In this document: in pieces, positions 45,125-56,884 of the stretch
Layout of the letters: each line of letters opens with the position of its first letter
How positions within the stretch are numbered: the stretch's first letter is position 1
Assembly: GCF_000283155.1 (NCBI RefSeq)
Contig: NW_004454207.1
Location: 9,574,455-9,638,454, forward strand
Direction: 5' to 3'
Length of the DNA stretch: 64,000 bases
DNA from: Ceratotherium simum simum
Taxonomy: Eukaryota; Chordata; Mammalia; Perissodactyla; Rhinocerotidae
Notes under the pieces: model-generated
What the model saw: only the letters and a program-made list of their open reading frames with translations
Told to the model about the DNA's origin: nothing
The model's database searches: none
Program-made: the position numbers and the translations under genes

Positions 45125-45507
45125 GCAAACCAGACAATGTCAACCTATCTAGTCCAAGCCATCATCACCTCTTGCCTGAACTACTGCAGTGCCCTCCTAA
45201 CTGGTGTTCCTACTTGCACTCTTGCCTAGAGTCTATTCACCACACAGCAGCCTGAAGAATCTTTTCTAAACATAAATCAGGTCTTGTCACTCCCTTACTC
45301 AAAGTCCTATGTCAGCTTCCCATCACACTTCCTATCACACAAAATCCAAAGATCTTACCATGGCCCACAAGGCCCTATGTGATTTGGCTTTGGCCTATTT
45401 CTCTGATATCTTCTCTTATTGATTTCCTTTATCCCTCACTTCCATCTAGTCATGATTTTCTTGTGGTTCCTCAACCACGCAGGCATGTTCCAGCTCAGGG
45501 ACTTTTT
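45125..45507 (+). mobile_element. L2 LINE, left part
   Basis: 'ccaagccatcatcacctctt', 'gaactactgcagtgccctcc', 'ataaatcaggtcttgtcact' and 'ccatggcccacaaggcccta' follow the L2 order. An ERE is inserted at 45508. Confidence 0.85.
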
Positions 45508-45756
45508 TTGTGTGTGTGTGTGACGAAGATCAGCCCTGAGCTAACACCCGACGCCAATCCTCCTCTTTTTTTGCTGAGGAAGATTGGCCCTGGGCTAACA
45601 TCCATGCCCACCTTCCTCTACTTTATATGGGACGCCGCCACAGCATGGCTATGACAAGTGGTGCGTCGGTGTGCGCCCGGGATCTGAACCTGCGAACCCT
45701 GGGTGGCTGAAGCGGAGCAAGCACACTTAACCACATGCACCACTGGGCTGGCCCCC
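45508..45756 (-). mobile_element. ERE-type SINE
   Basis: (TG)n-rich tail end, 'gaagatcagccctgagctaa', 'gctgaggaagattggccctg', 'ctttatatgggacgccgcc', B-box region 'gggatctgaacctgcg', ending 'gggctggccccc'. Duplications 'ctcagggacttttt' (45494 and 45757) are identical over 14 bp. Confidence 0.95.
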
Positions 45757-45770
45757 CTCAGGGACTTTTT

Positions 45771-46125
45771 ATACACTCATCTCTCTCATTGGAATGCTCT
45801 TCATCCTAGATATTCACATTTCCCGTGACTTACTCTTACATTTCAGGTCTCCCCTCAAATGTCTTCTCAAAAAGGCCTTCCTTGGCCATTGTACGTAAAA
45901 TGGCTCCTACCTCCCATCCATTGGCTTCTAGCCCTTTACCTTACCTTATTTTACTCATGACACATGTTGGTACCTAACATTCTGTTATACATTTATTTGT
46001 TTATGATCTTTTGTTCCATTAAAATGTAAGCTTTGTGAAGGAAAGGACTTTGTTCCTCATGGTCTAGTATTTGGAATATATTAGATGCACAATAAATATT
46101 TGTGGACTTAATGAGTATTATTGTT
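45771..46125 (+). mobile_element. L2 LINE, right part
   Basis: Continues after the ERE: 'ttggaatgctcttcatccta', 'caggtctcccctcaaatgtc', 'aaggccttccttggccattg', 'aatgtaagctttgtgaagga' and 'gatgcacaataaatatttgt'. It ends at the L2 3' terminus. Confidence 0.85.
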
Positions 46126-46810
46126 GTTATTATCCCTAACTTTGAGTCTTGTGGGACTTTGGATCTTTTGTGAGGCTCTCGTTGAAGTGCTAATGCCTCT
46201 AATAGTGGCCAACTCATTCCCTCCTTGATAATTGGTGTAAATCTTAGCTGAGATTCCCAGAAATGAGATACATGGCTTGATTCCAAGTCCTTGGAGGAAG
46301 AGAAAAGTGAAAAAAGAGAGTAAGGAAGGCAAAGAGAAGCTGAGAGGAGATATGGGAATATCTCACAAAAAAAAATTCACTCAATTTATTATTTTGTCTA
46401 GAGCCATCCCTGAATACTTGTTCAAACCAAGATTTTATATGAGAGAAAAACTCATTTTCTGCCTTCCTTTCCTGAATCTACTTATATTCTGCCTGCACAA
46501 CATAAATGTAATGACAATTGCTGAAGAGAAGCCAATTCTAACATTTTTCAAGTTGTCTGAAAACAAAATGGAAGAATTCAGTTTTTGTTTTTGCTTTAGC
46601 AATGGAAATCATGCCCTAGTTTACCATCAAACAAAACAAACTTAAATACTAAGTCATAGTGAAAGTATATACCTGGGATTCTACAAGTTCTTTCCTAGAA
46701 ATACTACAGTTGAACTATATGAAATTGCTGATGTTCAACTATTTTTGAGATTATAAAACTCAGAGAAATAAAGTTGTAACTCTTTTTATTTCTAACTAGG
46801 AAAATTAGCT
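46126..46810. other. No recognised gene or repeat
   Basis: A 122-codon plus-strand frame (46277-46645) begins with a run of Lys/Glu/Arg, but shows no domain I recognise and has no support as a gene. Confidence 0.35.
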
Positions 46811-47230
46811 TGTGTTAGTAAGGATAGACGAGGTTATGTTGCAGCAAAAAATACCTACCAAATCTTAGGAGCTTAACACAACAAAAATATATTTCTTGCT
46901 CATGCTACACGTTCCAATACAGGTTGGCAGGGGGCGTTGCTTCACTCAGTCACTCAGGGATCCAGGCTGATAGAAGTATCACCTTCTTGTAGCTGCACCA
47001 TCTGGAATGCATGAACTTTCTGGAGGATGCCACAAATGCAAAGATGAGGGAATTGAGCATGGGCATTTTCAGTGCCTCAGTCCAGAGGTGACCCACCTCA
47101 CTTCTGTTCCTATTTTATTGGCTAGAGCTGGTCCTATGGTTCTTGGAGGCTCATTTGCCTCCTCTATCCTATTTCCATCTTACACCATCCCTTCTACATC
47201 CCCCTTTTTTTTGAGTTCTTCTCAACTCAC
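46811..47230 (-). mobile_element. LTR-like repeat (family D), copy 1
   Basis: Starts 'tgtgttagtaaggatag' and shares with 57182 the order 'aggttatgttgcagcaa', 'gagcttaacacaacaaaa', 'ttcttgctcatgctacacgt' and 'cagggatccaggctgat'. The TG start and the match to MaLR-like patterns suggest an old LTR on the reverse strand. The right edge is uncertain. Confidence 0.5.
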
Positions 47231-47887
47231 ACCACAGTGACACTCTGGAAGGCCTGGATGGCTCTTACTACTCAGATGGCTCCTGTGGCTTATTCTTAAA
47301 CAATGTATCATTTATGGATCTCCCTTCATACTCTGTGGCTGGAAAGCAAGGGAGACTGAATTTTGCTGGGAGTGGGAAGAGGGAAAAGGGAATGAGGTGT
47401 GTGTAGCCATGTTAGCCTTATCTGTTTAGATACAACCTACCATCATTTCAGCCCTTCTGGGTCTGCCACATGTTGGTCCCGGGAGCTTTGCAAGAAGCGC
47501 ATCTCAAAAAGAGATGAAGTGAGACATAAGCTTTTTTCTTTATTCATTTCTCCAAACCTATCTGAGGATTTGTATCACCCTTTCCCTATAGATTTTCTTT
47601 GTGGGGTGGAGGGAAGCAGTGGAGGGTAGGAAGGAACTGAGAGAACAAAGTCCCACCCTGGCTCCCAACTATCTTGCCCTTTCCCTCTAATCTTACCCAA
47701 GTTCATTCTCCAGGACCGTATCTCTTTTCTATATGGCTGGAAAATGCTCCTATCATCACAGTCTTAAACCTGTGATCCAGATAAAAAATCTGGCCTTCCT
47801 CTGTTGGGCTTTGGACTCTGATATGAAAGCCATGTTGTTATAATCTCCAAACTCTTTTCCTCCATAAGCCTAGCTCTTGCAATTAAA
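47231..47887. other. No recognised gene or repeat
   Basis: About 650 bp between the LTR-like repeat and the paired EREs. Nothing assigned. Confidence 0.35.
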
Positions 47888-47895
47888 AGCACTTT

Positions 47896-48199
47896 TTTTG
47901 TGTGTGTGAGGAAGATCAGCCCTGAGCTAACATCCATGCCAATCCTCGTCTTTTTGCTGAGGAAGACCCGCCCTGAGCTAACATCTATTGCCAATCCTCC
48001 TCCTTTTTTTCCCTTTTTCTCCCCAAATCCCCAGTAGATAGTTGTATGTCATAGCTGCACATCCTGCTAGTTGCTGTATGTGGGATGTGGCCTCAGCATG
48101 GCAGGACAAGTGGTGCATCGGTGCGTGCCAGGGATCCGAACCCAGGCCACCAGTACTGGAGCGTGTGCACTTAACTGCTAAGCCACAGGGCCAGCCCCC
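47896..48199 (-). mobile_element. ERE-type SINE, long subtype, first of a pair
   Basis: 'gaggaagatcagccctgagc', 'gaggaagacccgccctgagc', middle block 'cagtagatagttgtatgtca', 'gctgtatgtgggatgtggcc', B-box region 'gggatccgaaccc', ending 'ggccagccccc'. Short duplication 'agcacttt' at 47888 and 48200. Confidence 0.93.
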
Positions 48200-48241
48200 A
48201 GCACTTTGCTTTTTAGGCCATTTTCCCTGCTAAGGACTTTA

Positions 48242-48428
48242 TTTTTTTCCCCCCAAAGCCCCAGTGGATAGCTGTATGTCGTAGCTGCACATCCTTCTAG
48301 TTGCTGTATGCGGGACTCGGCCTCAGGATGAACGGAGAAGTGGTGCCTCGATGCGCACCCGGGATCCGAACCCGGGCCACCAGCATCGCAGCGCGCGCAC
48401 TTAACCACCAAGCCACAGGGCCGGCCCG
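48242..48428 (-). mobile_element. ERE-type SINE, 3'-truncated, second of a pair
   Basis: Starts directly at 'ttttttccccccaaagcccc', without the two 'gttagctcaggg' blocks, so the 3' part of the element is missing. The head 'gggatccgaacccgggccac' and end 'gggccggcccg' are well kept. The duplication 'ctgctaaggacttta' (48227 and 48429) is identical over 15 bp, so the short form inserted as such. Confidence 0.95.
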
Positions 48429-48443
48429 CTGCTAAGGACTTTA

Positions 48444-49089
48444 AAGTTTCTATTTTACATTTAAGTTGAATAGTAACTATTTGTTCTAAGTTGGTTCTAC
48501 CATACTTTTGGGGTATAATTGACAATGATTAAATGGGTAAAGGGCAAGTCATATGACTACTAAAAACTACTGAAAATTACTGGGAACAAAATACAGTAAA
48601 CATGACATGAAGACCTACAATTACTTGAATTTGAATTAATGACTGGCACTCATCCTCCTCCCAGCCTTGTTTCTCATCCAGAGACGAGCTAAATTTCTTA
48701 TTGTCTTCAGAGTGGGGTGGGTGGATGTTGTTATGGAGGGAAGGGTGAGGACTGGTGAGAAATGGCAGGCTACCCTGTCTGGGGAAACTGTGGATGAAGG
48801 GTAGATGCCTGAGTTTCCAGTATTCTCCTGGCCCATTGCTCCATACTGGGCTGACAAAATTTGTGCCAGCAGGGAAATGCTTAGAAATGCCACTATCCCA
48901 TGTACTCATAACACGTAGAATCACTCCCATGACCTATTAAGTGGACAATGAAATTAGGAGATGCCAAAGCATGGCCTGAATCGGCACAGATTTAAACCAC
49001 ACAGCTGAAACCCTGGGACTCCTGGAAGGCTGGCTGCATCTGCTTACCCCAAATCTTTCATTAAACCTGCAATAATATGGCTCTTCATT
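48444..49089. other. No recognised gene or repeat
   Basis: About 650 bp. Overlapping minus-strand frames (117 and 85 codons) give nothing recognisable. Confidence 0.4.
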
Positions 49090-49271
49090 TTAAACGACGG
49101 ATGTTATTACCTTATTCATTTATTTGTTACTTGTTTAATGTCAGTTTTCCCCACTTAGAAATGCAAACTCTATGATGGCAGAGAATTTGTGTATTTCTAA
49201 TGCCTAACACATACCTAGAGCATGGTGGTGCTCAATCTGTTCTTATTTGTTGAATGAATGAATGAATGAAT
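49090..49271 (+). mobile_element. L2 3' end with (TGAA)5 tail
   Basis: 'ttcatttatttgttacttgt', 'aatgcaaactctatgatggc' and 'ttcttatttgttgaatgaat' in sense, ending in the tetranucleotide tail typical of L2 (49251-49270). Confidence 0.85.
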
Positions 49272-49400
49272 ACAAATGAATGGCTATCAGGCACTACACT
49301 GGGATATGAAGATGAGTGAAGCAAGCTTTCCCACACTAAGGGAGCAGACCAGAAAGGGAGACCTATTGGCTGGTAAATAAACCTAAGTGTTGACACGCTG
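49272..49400 (-). mobile_element. L2-like fragment
   Basis: 'tatcaggcactacactggga', 'tatgaagatgagtgaa' and 'agggagcagaccagaaaggg' resemble the reverse strand of the L2 3' end. It lies immediately after a sense L2 tail, so the two form a tail-to-tail pair. Weakly supported. Confidence 0.45.
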
Positions 49401-50179
49401 GGGCTCAAACCAGTGAGTAGTTGGAGCAGTAAGGAACAGCCTCCCCCTCTAAATGGCGTCTGAATTCTCTAGTTTGCCACAGCCTAGTTCACTCATCATG
49501 TACCTGCCTGGAGTTTGGGGACATTCGAGTGTGCGACTGTTCCTCTTGTTAAACAGCCTGAAAGGGCATGTAAGCAGCAGAATTAATCTGGTGCCCCCAG
49601 GCAGTGCCCAAGAGTAGTGGAGAAAGGGGGTAGACAGACTGTAATAAGGTCTTACCTTGACACTTAGCTATGACCCATAGGGATTGTAACCAAGGACCAA
49701 TGGCATGATGGATGTCTTTGGGGATCTCGTGTAGACAGATGACTTTGAGAACCAGTTTGTCAGTCCCTCTGGCCTGGACCCATTGGCATGCTGGAAAAGT
49801 CAGCAAAACTTTTACATAACCTAGGAGAAAGGAAGGGGACACTAAATTATCTAAGATTAAGGTTTTGGTGAAAGAGGTGAGGCTCAAGATAGAAATTAAG
49901 CTGAATTGTAGAAGAATAAAGTTCCATTTCTTGCATTCCTGAGTTTGTGGTCTGATATTCTCAAATCTGCTACATTTTTATAATGCATGCACTACAGGAC
50001 TAAGGAGCAAGAGCTATATTTTAAGACATATCCTTATTATAATTGACCATGATTCAAATAACAACTGAAAATAAAGAGCAAAGAATGACATAGTTGATAT
50101 TTTAAGTAATTTAAAATTAGAATCCTTTCATTTTTCTGCTACTGCCATTAAGATTTCATTTCCTGGAATCTTCCTGTTA
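49401..50179. other. No recognised gene or repeat
   Basis: About 780 bp. A 112-codon minus frame (49549-49887) is not recognisable. Confidence 0.4.
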
Positions 50180-50196
50180 TGTATCACCTCTTCTTT

Positions 50197-50643
50197 TTTT
50201 TAAATTATTTTATTGAGGTCATATTGGCTTATAATATTGTGTAAATTTCAGGCGTACATTATTATATTTCAGTTTCTGTATAAACAGCATCGTGTTCACC
50301 ACCAATAGCCTAGTTTTTATCCATCACCATACGTATGTGCCCCTTTACCCATTTCGCCCTCCCAACACCCCCTTCTTTTCTGGTAACCACCAATCTGTTC
50401 TCCTTGTCTATATGTTTGTTTGTTTATCTTCCACATATGAGTGAAATCATATGATATTTGTCTTTCTCTGTCTGACTTACTTCGCTTAGCATAATACCCT
50501 CCAGGTCCATCCATGTTGTTGCAAATGGCACGATTTTGTCTTTTTTATGGCCAAGTAGTATTCCATTGCATATATATACCACATCTTCTTTATCCATTCA
50601 TCCATTGATGGGCATTTAGGTTGTTTCCACATCTTGGCTATTG
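50197..50643 (-). mobile_element. 5'-truncated L1 with 17-bp target duplication
   Basis: On the minus strand the element ends with the ORF2 C-terminus MLSEVSQTEKDKYHMISLI, a few residues and a stop, then a 3' UTR with 'gtgatggataaaaactaggc' and an A-rich end. Upstream of that the frame is off by one base at a short A-run. The duplication 'tgtatcacctcttcttt' is exact at 50180-50196 and 50644-50660, so this is one of the younger L1 insertions here. Only the last 447 bp inserted. Confidence 0.95.
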
Positions 50644-50788
50644 TGTATCACCTCTTCTTTACCTTAACAGGGTCACTTTTCTTTCCGGAGCTCTTTGGAA
50701 ATGTATGAAGTCTAAGAGGTGAACAAATCATTTAATCTCTTTGGATCTCAATGACCTCATGTGTGAAATAAAGGAAGGCTACTAGATA

Positions 50789-50946
50789 AGCGCTTCTCAA
50801 ACTTTAATGTACCTCACTAGGGGGATCTTGTTAAAATGAAGAAGGATTTAGCAGGTCTGGAGTGGGCCTGAGAGTATGCATTTTTATAAAAGCTCCCAGG
50901 TAATGTCAGTGCTGCTGGTCCAGGGACAACACTTTAAGTAGCGAGG
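50789..50946. mobile_element. MER5B-type hAT MITE
   Basis: 'gcgcttctcaaactttaatg', 'gggatcttgttaaaatgaag', 'agcaggtctggagtgggcc' and 'gggacaacactttaagtagc'. About 158 bp. A weak MIR-like scrap lies just upstream (50715-50780). Confidence 0.8.
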
Positions 50947-51697
50947 GCCCAACTGACCTCCAACATTCTTTTTCTTGGCATCTCTAGGTTATTTATGAGA
51001 TATTCAACTGGCAAAATATATATTTTTTAAACTGAGTTCTTCTGTGCCAAGAATTAAGCCAACGGGAGGATATCACTTTAGCTTGTAGCCCTCGAACTTA
51101 ATCGTATACTGCCTTTTATTTTAATATTCTGTGGAGATAGCTTATCTCTCCTGGTACAATATAAGGTCATTTATGAATATATTGGAGTCTTATATTTTTA
51201 TATTATTCACCATCTTATGCAAAAGAAAATGGTGTTTCTATCGGTAGGATTAACTGGGCAGAGGGTGAGTAGTTCTTACTTAGCCACTAAGTGAACAATG
51301 TGAGGTTGATAAAATATAAAGAGCGATGTGAATATTATTGCTGTGTCTGTCTAAGTTTGGTGCTGCAGGGACGAATAAAGCTGATCTGTGTCACATTAAC
51401 CATTGACAAATGGAGTCACGGTATTGGGAGTCATTTTAAGAGAACACATATTTCTAATGCTTTCTGAGCAAGACACAAGTGACAGCTTATATCAGCTGGA
51501 TTAAGCAGCTGTATCTATAGTCCATAGATAAGATTAATGTCAGCTTTATAGTTACTAGACTGTATTTTTTTGGTTCCTTCCCAATGCTACTCAGATTCAT
51601 CCTAAATGTCTCTGGGAATCCTCAGAGAGTCTCTCAGGTTTGTACTGAGAACTAAACCTCTAGAGGTATCTTTTTCCCTTCCTTCCCATTCTGGCTT
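50947..51697. other. No recognised gene or repeat
   Basis: About 750 bp, A+T-rich; nothing assigned. Confidence 0.4.
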
Positions 51698-52186
51698 GCT
51701 GTGGTGGGTCTCTGGTCCTTTGTTGTTCAAAGTGGCAGGAGGCCACAGATGAATGTGGCAGATACTGTATTGCTCACTCCTCCCCATCTCCTTGGTTTGC
51801 CCCAGAGGTCACCTGACAACAATTCTTTACAGGAGGGGATTCCTGCCTCTCTCATCCCAAGAGTGTGCTTGATAAGATATGCTGAGGAGTTAACGTTCCA
51901 AGAGTGACTATTAACCAATGAAGGATGGACTTGATTGCTAAATACCCCAGCTTCTGCAGTCCTTAGTGGGACAATTCTGAGACATGTTACATGCAATTTA
52001 TCTGAGGGTCTCCAGGGGGATGGAGCCAAAACTCACTCATGGGTACACCTCTTACCAGTTTCCCTCCTTTTCTTTTCTCACTCCACCTACTCTTTCATTC
52101 ATACTGTTAGAGATTACCTACCAAATAAACTACTTGCAGCCAAATTCTTGCTTCAGCATCTGCTTTTGGGAGAACCCAGCTGAGGC
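51698..52186 (+). mobile_element. Candidate old LTR
   Basis: Ends 'gaacccagctgaggca' after 'accaaataaactacttgcag' (AATAAA at 52124), the layout of an LTR R/U5 end. The 5' boundary is a guess (TGCTGTGG) and no target duplication is readable. No internal region adjoins it. Confidence 0.35.
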
Positions 52187-52644
52187 AATGATCATCAAAA
52201 GCTCAGCTGCCCCTGAGGGCAGCTTGCTCTGGAACTCAAGCGTGCATCCACAAGGGCAGAGCTGGGCTGGTAGCCCAACTGTTCTGTGCCCAGGACCAAC
52301 CCTTGATTCTGGTCACTGATCTATTGCCTTCAACAGTGCTTCCTCACCTCTGCTTCCTGAGGCCGCCAAGTCCTCCTTATACATCCGCTTTTGGAGGCCT
52401 CTAGAGGTTGCTCTGCCAGTAATGGCCTTCATAGGGCATTCCCATCTGCTCTCGGATTTTAGGATGGCCCCCTTAGGCTCATGCCACAGCTCCTGCCACA
52501 CATGCTCCTATAACTTACTTTCCCTTCAGAGGTGAAAATGGTTGATTCATGCCATTCACAGAACATGTTCTCTGAAAAAATTATCTGGTGGTGGTTCTGA
52601 ATAAAGGCTTGGTTTTTTGCCCCACAGTATTGGGTAGTAATTAC
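52187..52644. other. No recognised gene or repeat
   Basis: About 460 bp. Nothing assigned. Confidence 0.4.
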
Positions 52645-52878
52645 AAATGCAGGATCTGGAGTCAGACTTCCTGGGTTCAAATCTCAATTCTACCACTTGC
52701 TGGCTGTATGACGTAAAACTTCTGTGTGCCCTTTGTTTCCTCTACTGTCATATGGGGATGATAATACCACCAACCTCAAAGTATTGTGAAGATGAAATGT
52801 ATTAAGATATGTAAAACATTTAGGATAGTGCCTGATATGTAGCAAGCTCTCCATAGATGTTAATGATTATTTTAGTTT
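52645..52878 (+). mobile_element. MIR SINE
   Basis: 'tggagtcagacttcctgggt', 'tctaccacttgctggctgta', 'gtttcctctactgtcatatg', 'aagtattgtgaagatgaaat' and 'gatagtgcctgatatgtagc'. Near full length. Confidence 0.9.
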
Positions 52879-52879
52879 G

Positions 52880-53480
52880 AGTTCTCCCAAAGTAGATCCT
52901 GAGATAAAGGTTTCAAATGTAATAATTTATTTTGGAGGTGATCATGAGAAACATTGGTGGGGAAGTAAGACAGGTAAGGGAAGAAGGCTATAAAGAGTGC
53001 ATTATCAAGTCAGTTACTATTGTGGGCAACTGAAGCTCAATCATATTGGGGAACTCTGGGACACGATGTAGAACATGCCTCAAAGTTATCTCAACTAGAG
53101 TGACCAATTGTCCTGGTTTGCCAGAGGGTGAGGGATTTCCTGGGATGTGGGGCTTCCAGTGCTAAAACCAGGAAAGTCCTTGGCAAACTGGGATGAGTTG
53201 GTCGCCCTATAAAGGAGGAATATTTATGTGCCAGTTCTTTATATCTCATTGGTTGAAGACTGATTTCAGGGGTGTTAACTTTCAGGCACTTCCAGGTTAC
53301 CATCCATGTGGACTGAACAAGCACCTGTCACCAGAGAGCTACAGGTGTTTACCCTAAGAAACTTTGACCTTTATAGGGGAGTGCTGGAAGATATGGGTGG
53401 GGCACCAGCAGCATCTACTATAGCTCTTACTGCCCAACTCCTTCTGCAACACCCCTCTCCCCTCTGGGAGTATTTGGGAG
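52880..53480 (+). repeat. Family A copy (unassigned)
   Basis: 'agatcctgagataaaggttt', 'tttggaggtgatcatgagaa', 'gcattatcaagtcagttact', 'gtgggcaactgaagctcaat' and 'agaacatgcctcaaagttat'. It aligns in order with 62.6 kb. The later part (53100-53480) is less clearly shared. Confidence 0.55.
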
Positions 53481-53574
53481 AGGATGGTGGAGGCTTGGAA
53501 TAAGCAATACCATCTCTTAAACTTGCTCCCTTTTTCTATTGGTTTAAAGAACATGGAACCACTTGCATTTTTTA

Positions 53575-53690
53575 ATGATCAATGATAAAATTACCCTGGC
53601 CTCAGTTTTCTCACCTATAAACCAAGAATAGGATTGGATGATCTCTCAAAGACCCTTTCTATCTCTGTATACATTTCTCACTTAAGAATT
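53575..53690 (+). mobile_element. MIR fragment
   Basis: 'ggcctcagttttctcaccta', 'aggattggatgatctctcaa' and 'gaccctttctatctctgta' give the 3' half of a MIR-type element in sense. Confidence 0.6.
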
Positions 53691-54377
53691 AATCAAAATT
53701 ATTTGATACTTCTGTAAAAATACTTTCAGGTTCACAATGTTCAAAAATATAGAGTATATTCATTGCTTAATCAGAATGTGTGTCCGTTGCTGGGAAATTC
53801 GAAAAATTCTGTCACCCTTGAGAAGTAAATCACAGTCATCAGAAGCATCTGTAATTAAGTTTATTACAGAGAGTACAATATAATTTACATCTGCAAACTC
53901 TGAACTAAGTAAAGTAATGGGATGTCAATGTTCATAAAGTACCCAGCGAAGGCACTTTTGTTGAAACAGCAGTAATATAAATGAGGGCCTGTAATGTCTG
54001 TGTGTCAGACTCAAAGAGATGTAGAGCTGCTATTGACAGTGTGAGCTAGACAATCAAGGATGAAAAGCTAGCCAGCCAAGTAAATATTCGTATTTCAAGA
54101 AACAGTTCAGGAATATCCTTCCTGAAATGGGCCAAGAAACTTTTTGGGTAATAGACTATTTATTCTCATTCTACCCCTACACTCCCCAGGCCCCAGCCTG
54201 CTGCCATAGTGCAGTAGATTCAGGTATACCTCCAGGTTTTCTGATTGTACTCTGGGTTAGTATAAAGTTAAAAACAAGTAATGCTGGAAATTATTTTCAT
54301 TTAATAAGAACTAAGAACTAAGAGAACTAAGAACTCGAATAACATAGCTTTGTGTTTCATCTTTTCCTGTTACTTTC
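53691..54377. other. No recognised gene or repeat
   Basis: About 690 bp. Includes a small local repeat 'agaactaag' at 54308-54330. Confidence 0.4.
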
Positions 54378-54870
54378 TATATCAGTTAGGAATGCTTTTA
54401 GCTGCAAGTGACAGAGCATTCATCTAATAATATCTAATATTAGGAAGACTTACATTGTTTATTTAACCAGAAGCCCAGAACTAGGTGGTTCAAGGTCAAT
54501 TATGCAAGTCAGTGATGTTGTCAAGGGCTTGGGTCATACTTGGATTCATCTGCTCTGTTATCTTCAGTGTATTCAGTGATGGCTCCTCTCACAAGTAGCA
54601 AGATGGCTGCCTCAGTTTTGTATGATACCATCCTAAGCAAGAAACATGGAAGGTCGTAGAAAAAGAGGCTTTTTCTTCATCATCTCTCTTTCAGAGAAAA
54701 CAATTTTTTTTCCTAGAAGGCCCCAGCAGACTTCTCTTCATGTGTCATTGATCAGATCGGGTCCATATGCTCACTCCTAGAACAATTACTGACAAAGGGA
54801 TATGGGAACGCCATAATTGTCTGAGATTAATCACAATTCATTCCCTGGGGCTGGATACTGTCAAACTCTA
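54378..54870 (+). repeat. Family C (unassigned repeat), copy 1
   Basis: 'agctgcaagtgacagagcat', 'tcatctgctctgttatcttc', 'caagatggctgcctcag' and 'gacttctcttcatgtgtcat', then 'gatcagatcgggtccatatg'. The same layout recurs at 60.9-61.3 kb. It resembles a common mammalian repeat but I cannot name it. Confidence 0.45.
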
Positions 54871-56884
54871 AATTTCAAATGGTTAAAAGCATGACTCTTA
54901 TACAAATGTAGAGTGAACACGTGTCAAAGGTAACTCCTTAATGAGTGAGCCATCAAAACAATAAAGCTGGTTCAAAGTTGGATAGGAGAAAATGATAGAC
55001 AGGGTCAAGGAAAGAAAGAATGCTGAAATGCAACTGCTAAATCAGTTATAAAATTTATTAATATCCTACAGGACTATAAAAAGGGGTTATCTTTTTGACC
55101 AGACAGAAATTCCTTGCAACTTATTAATGTTCTATAAATTAATATTTATCTTTACAGAGGCAAGAGTAAATTGTAAGTCAAATAAATGTACATTTCCCTA
55201 GAGAATTAGGTACTCTTTGGTTGAGCCTATTAGACATTGAGAGACAGGCAGTCATTATTTTGCCTTATTCCAAGTTTGGGATACTATTTCTTAACAGCAC
55301 GTAGCTAAAGGAATCTAATTGAGGTTTTCTTAGTAAAGATGAAAGAGGAAATGTTTGTTGGGTAGGCAATCAATAGTGTCTGCCACAAAGCTCTGATTTA
55401 AAATGACTAAATATCATCAGGTGGTTTAAATAGTTTTTTCTAGAATACTGTCTTAAACATGGACAACAATGTCAAGCCCTCTCAAACTGTTAACATTACA
55501 TCTTCTATTTTTAGTATTATTAAAATATTATATTTTGAGTGGTATTTCAGTGTCACCAGGAGTAATTTTTATTGACGTTTCAATCTAGGTTCTAATTAGA
55601 GATGGACACACAGATTTCTTTACTCAGCTTCCTTGAAATTAAAGAATTGTCATTGATGAAAAGATTATGACAAGAGGAGGCCTTTTCTTGCTTTTCTCCA
55701 GAGGGTGTTTTTCATTTGCAATTTGTTTTCTTTGAGGATGAGCCTTGAAATTTATCTCCAAGAAGAGATTGCTCCTTTTTTTTCCACGAGCTCATCTGTG
55801 GATAACTAAATCCCAGAGACACTGAAGTTTGCCAGTGCCCTAGTCTGTGGAGGCTTGTTTTGTTTTTCTTTAGTTACTATTATTTTTCCTGTCGACCCAG
55901 TAAAACCAAATTTAGAGTTCTATTTCAGGACTACCTGTGAATTCCACAGTGAACATTTTAATCTTAGGGAAAAACAAGGCTTGCTTCCAATCTGAAACAG
56001 CTCTAGCAGAAGTGGGATACCAGCCATAAGAAGCCAGTACTGTCATACATTCCATTTGGGATAAGATTCACTGCTAAGGAATTTGTCTTATGGTGAAGCT
56101 TGGAACAGGTGATGCTCTCTCTAGTAATTTCACTCACAAGTGAGTCATGCCACAGGGGTTCTATGGAAGCATGTGAGAAGCAAGTCTTGTGCTCAGCATT
56201 CCCTCTATGGCACTTCTTGGGTCTGTCATTCTTTTTTGGTGGCTTCACAAAGAAGATCTTAACAAATGAGAATTAAAATCTTGTTTCAAAAGCCAAAAAC
56301 CCGTTAGACAGTATTTTTGGGAGGGGAACGTGGACAGCGACTCTATCCTGAAATAGTATTTCTATATTCAGAAGCTAGGTGGTTTTTCTTTTCAATGGTA
56401 GGAAGAACAAGAAAAATTCCTGCATTTAATTAAATTCTTCCTAGGGATGTTTATTGTGTCATTTACGGGTGAGCCTTCCTGATTAGATCAGGTGACTACT
56501 ACATTGAGGAGAAATGTCAAGAATAACATAGTGAAGGGTTTAGGATTATCTCAGCAGGGCCATGACACCAAGGAGGGAGCTGACCTGGAGAAATGGTTTC
56601 TCAACTGGCCAATATAAAGAGAAATCAATGTTTAATTTGTCAGGGTCTGATTTTTTAAATTAATTATAAATATGTAAAACAAATATTATTAACTTAAAAC
56701 TCTCCTTTACTTTAACTGTTCTATTTTGGTTTTCTAATGTTTTACCTTAAGAAATGTATTATTTAAAGGAAAGTGTTAATTTGATGTGATGTGTAGGGGA
56801 AAAGGATCAATTTGAATACAACCTTTTATAAACAACATCATAAAACAACATCTCTCCTGCCTTCTTCTTCCATCATTTATCAAA
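54871..56884. other. 2 kb with no recognised gene or repeat
   Basis: A+T-rich and free of any named element. One of the longest such blocks in the window. Confidence 0.4.

Noticed and set aside
46277..46645. 122-codon plus-strand frame starting with a Lys/Glu-rich stretch
   Set aside because: The basic start comes from a purine-rich DNA tract; the rest has no recognisable domain and no gene context.
48577..48930. 117-codon minus frame with an overlapping 85-codon frame
   Set aside because: Two overlapping open frames in different phases, neither recognisable; likely chance in stop-poor sequence.
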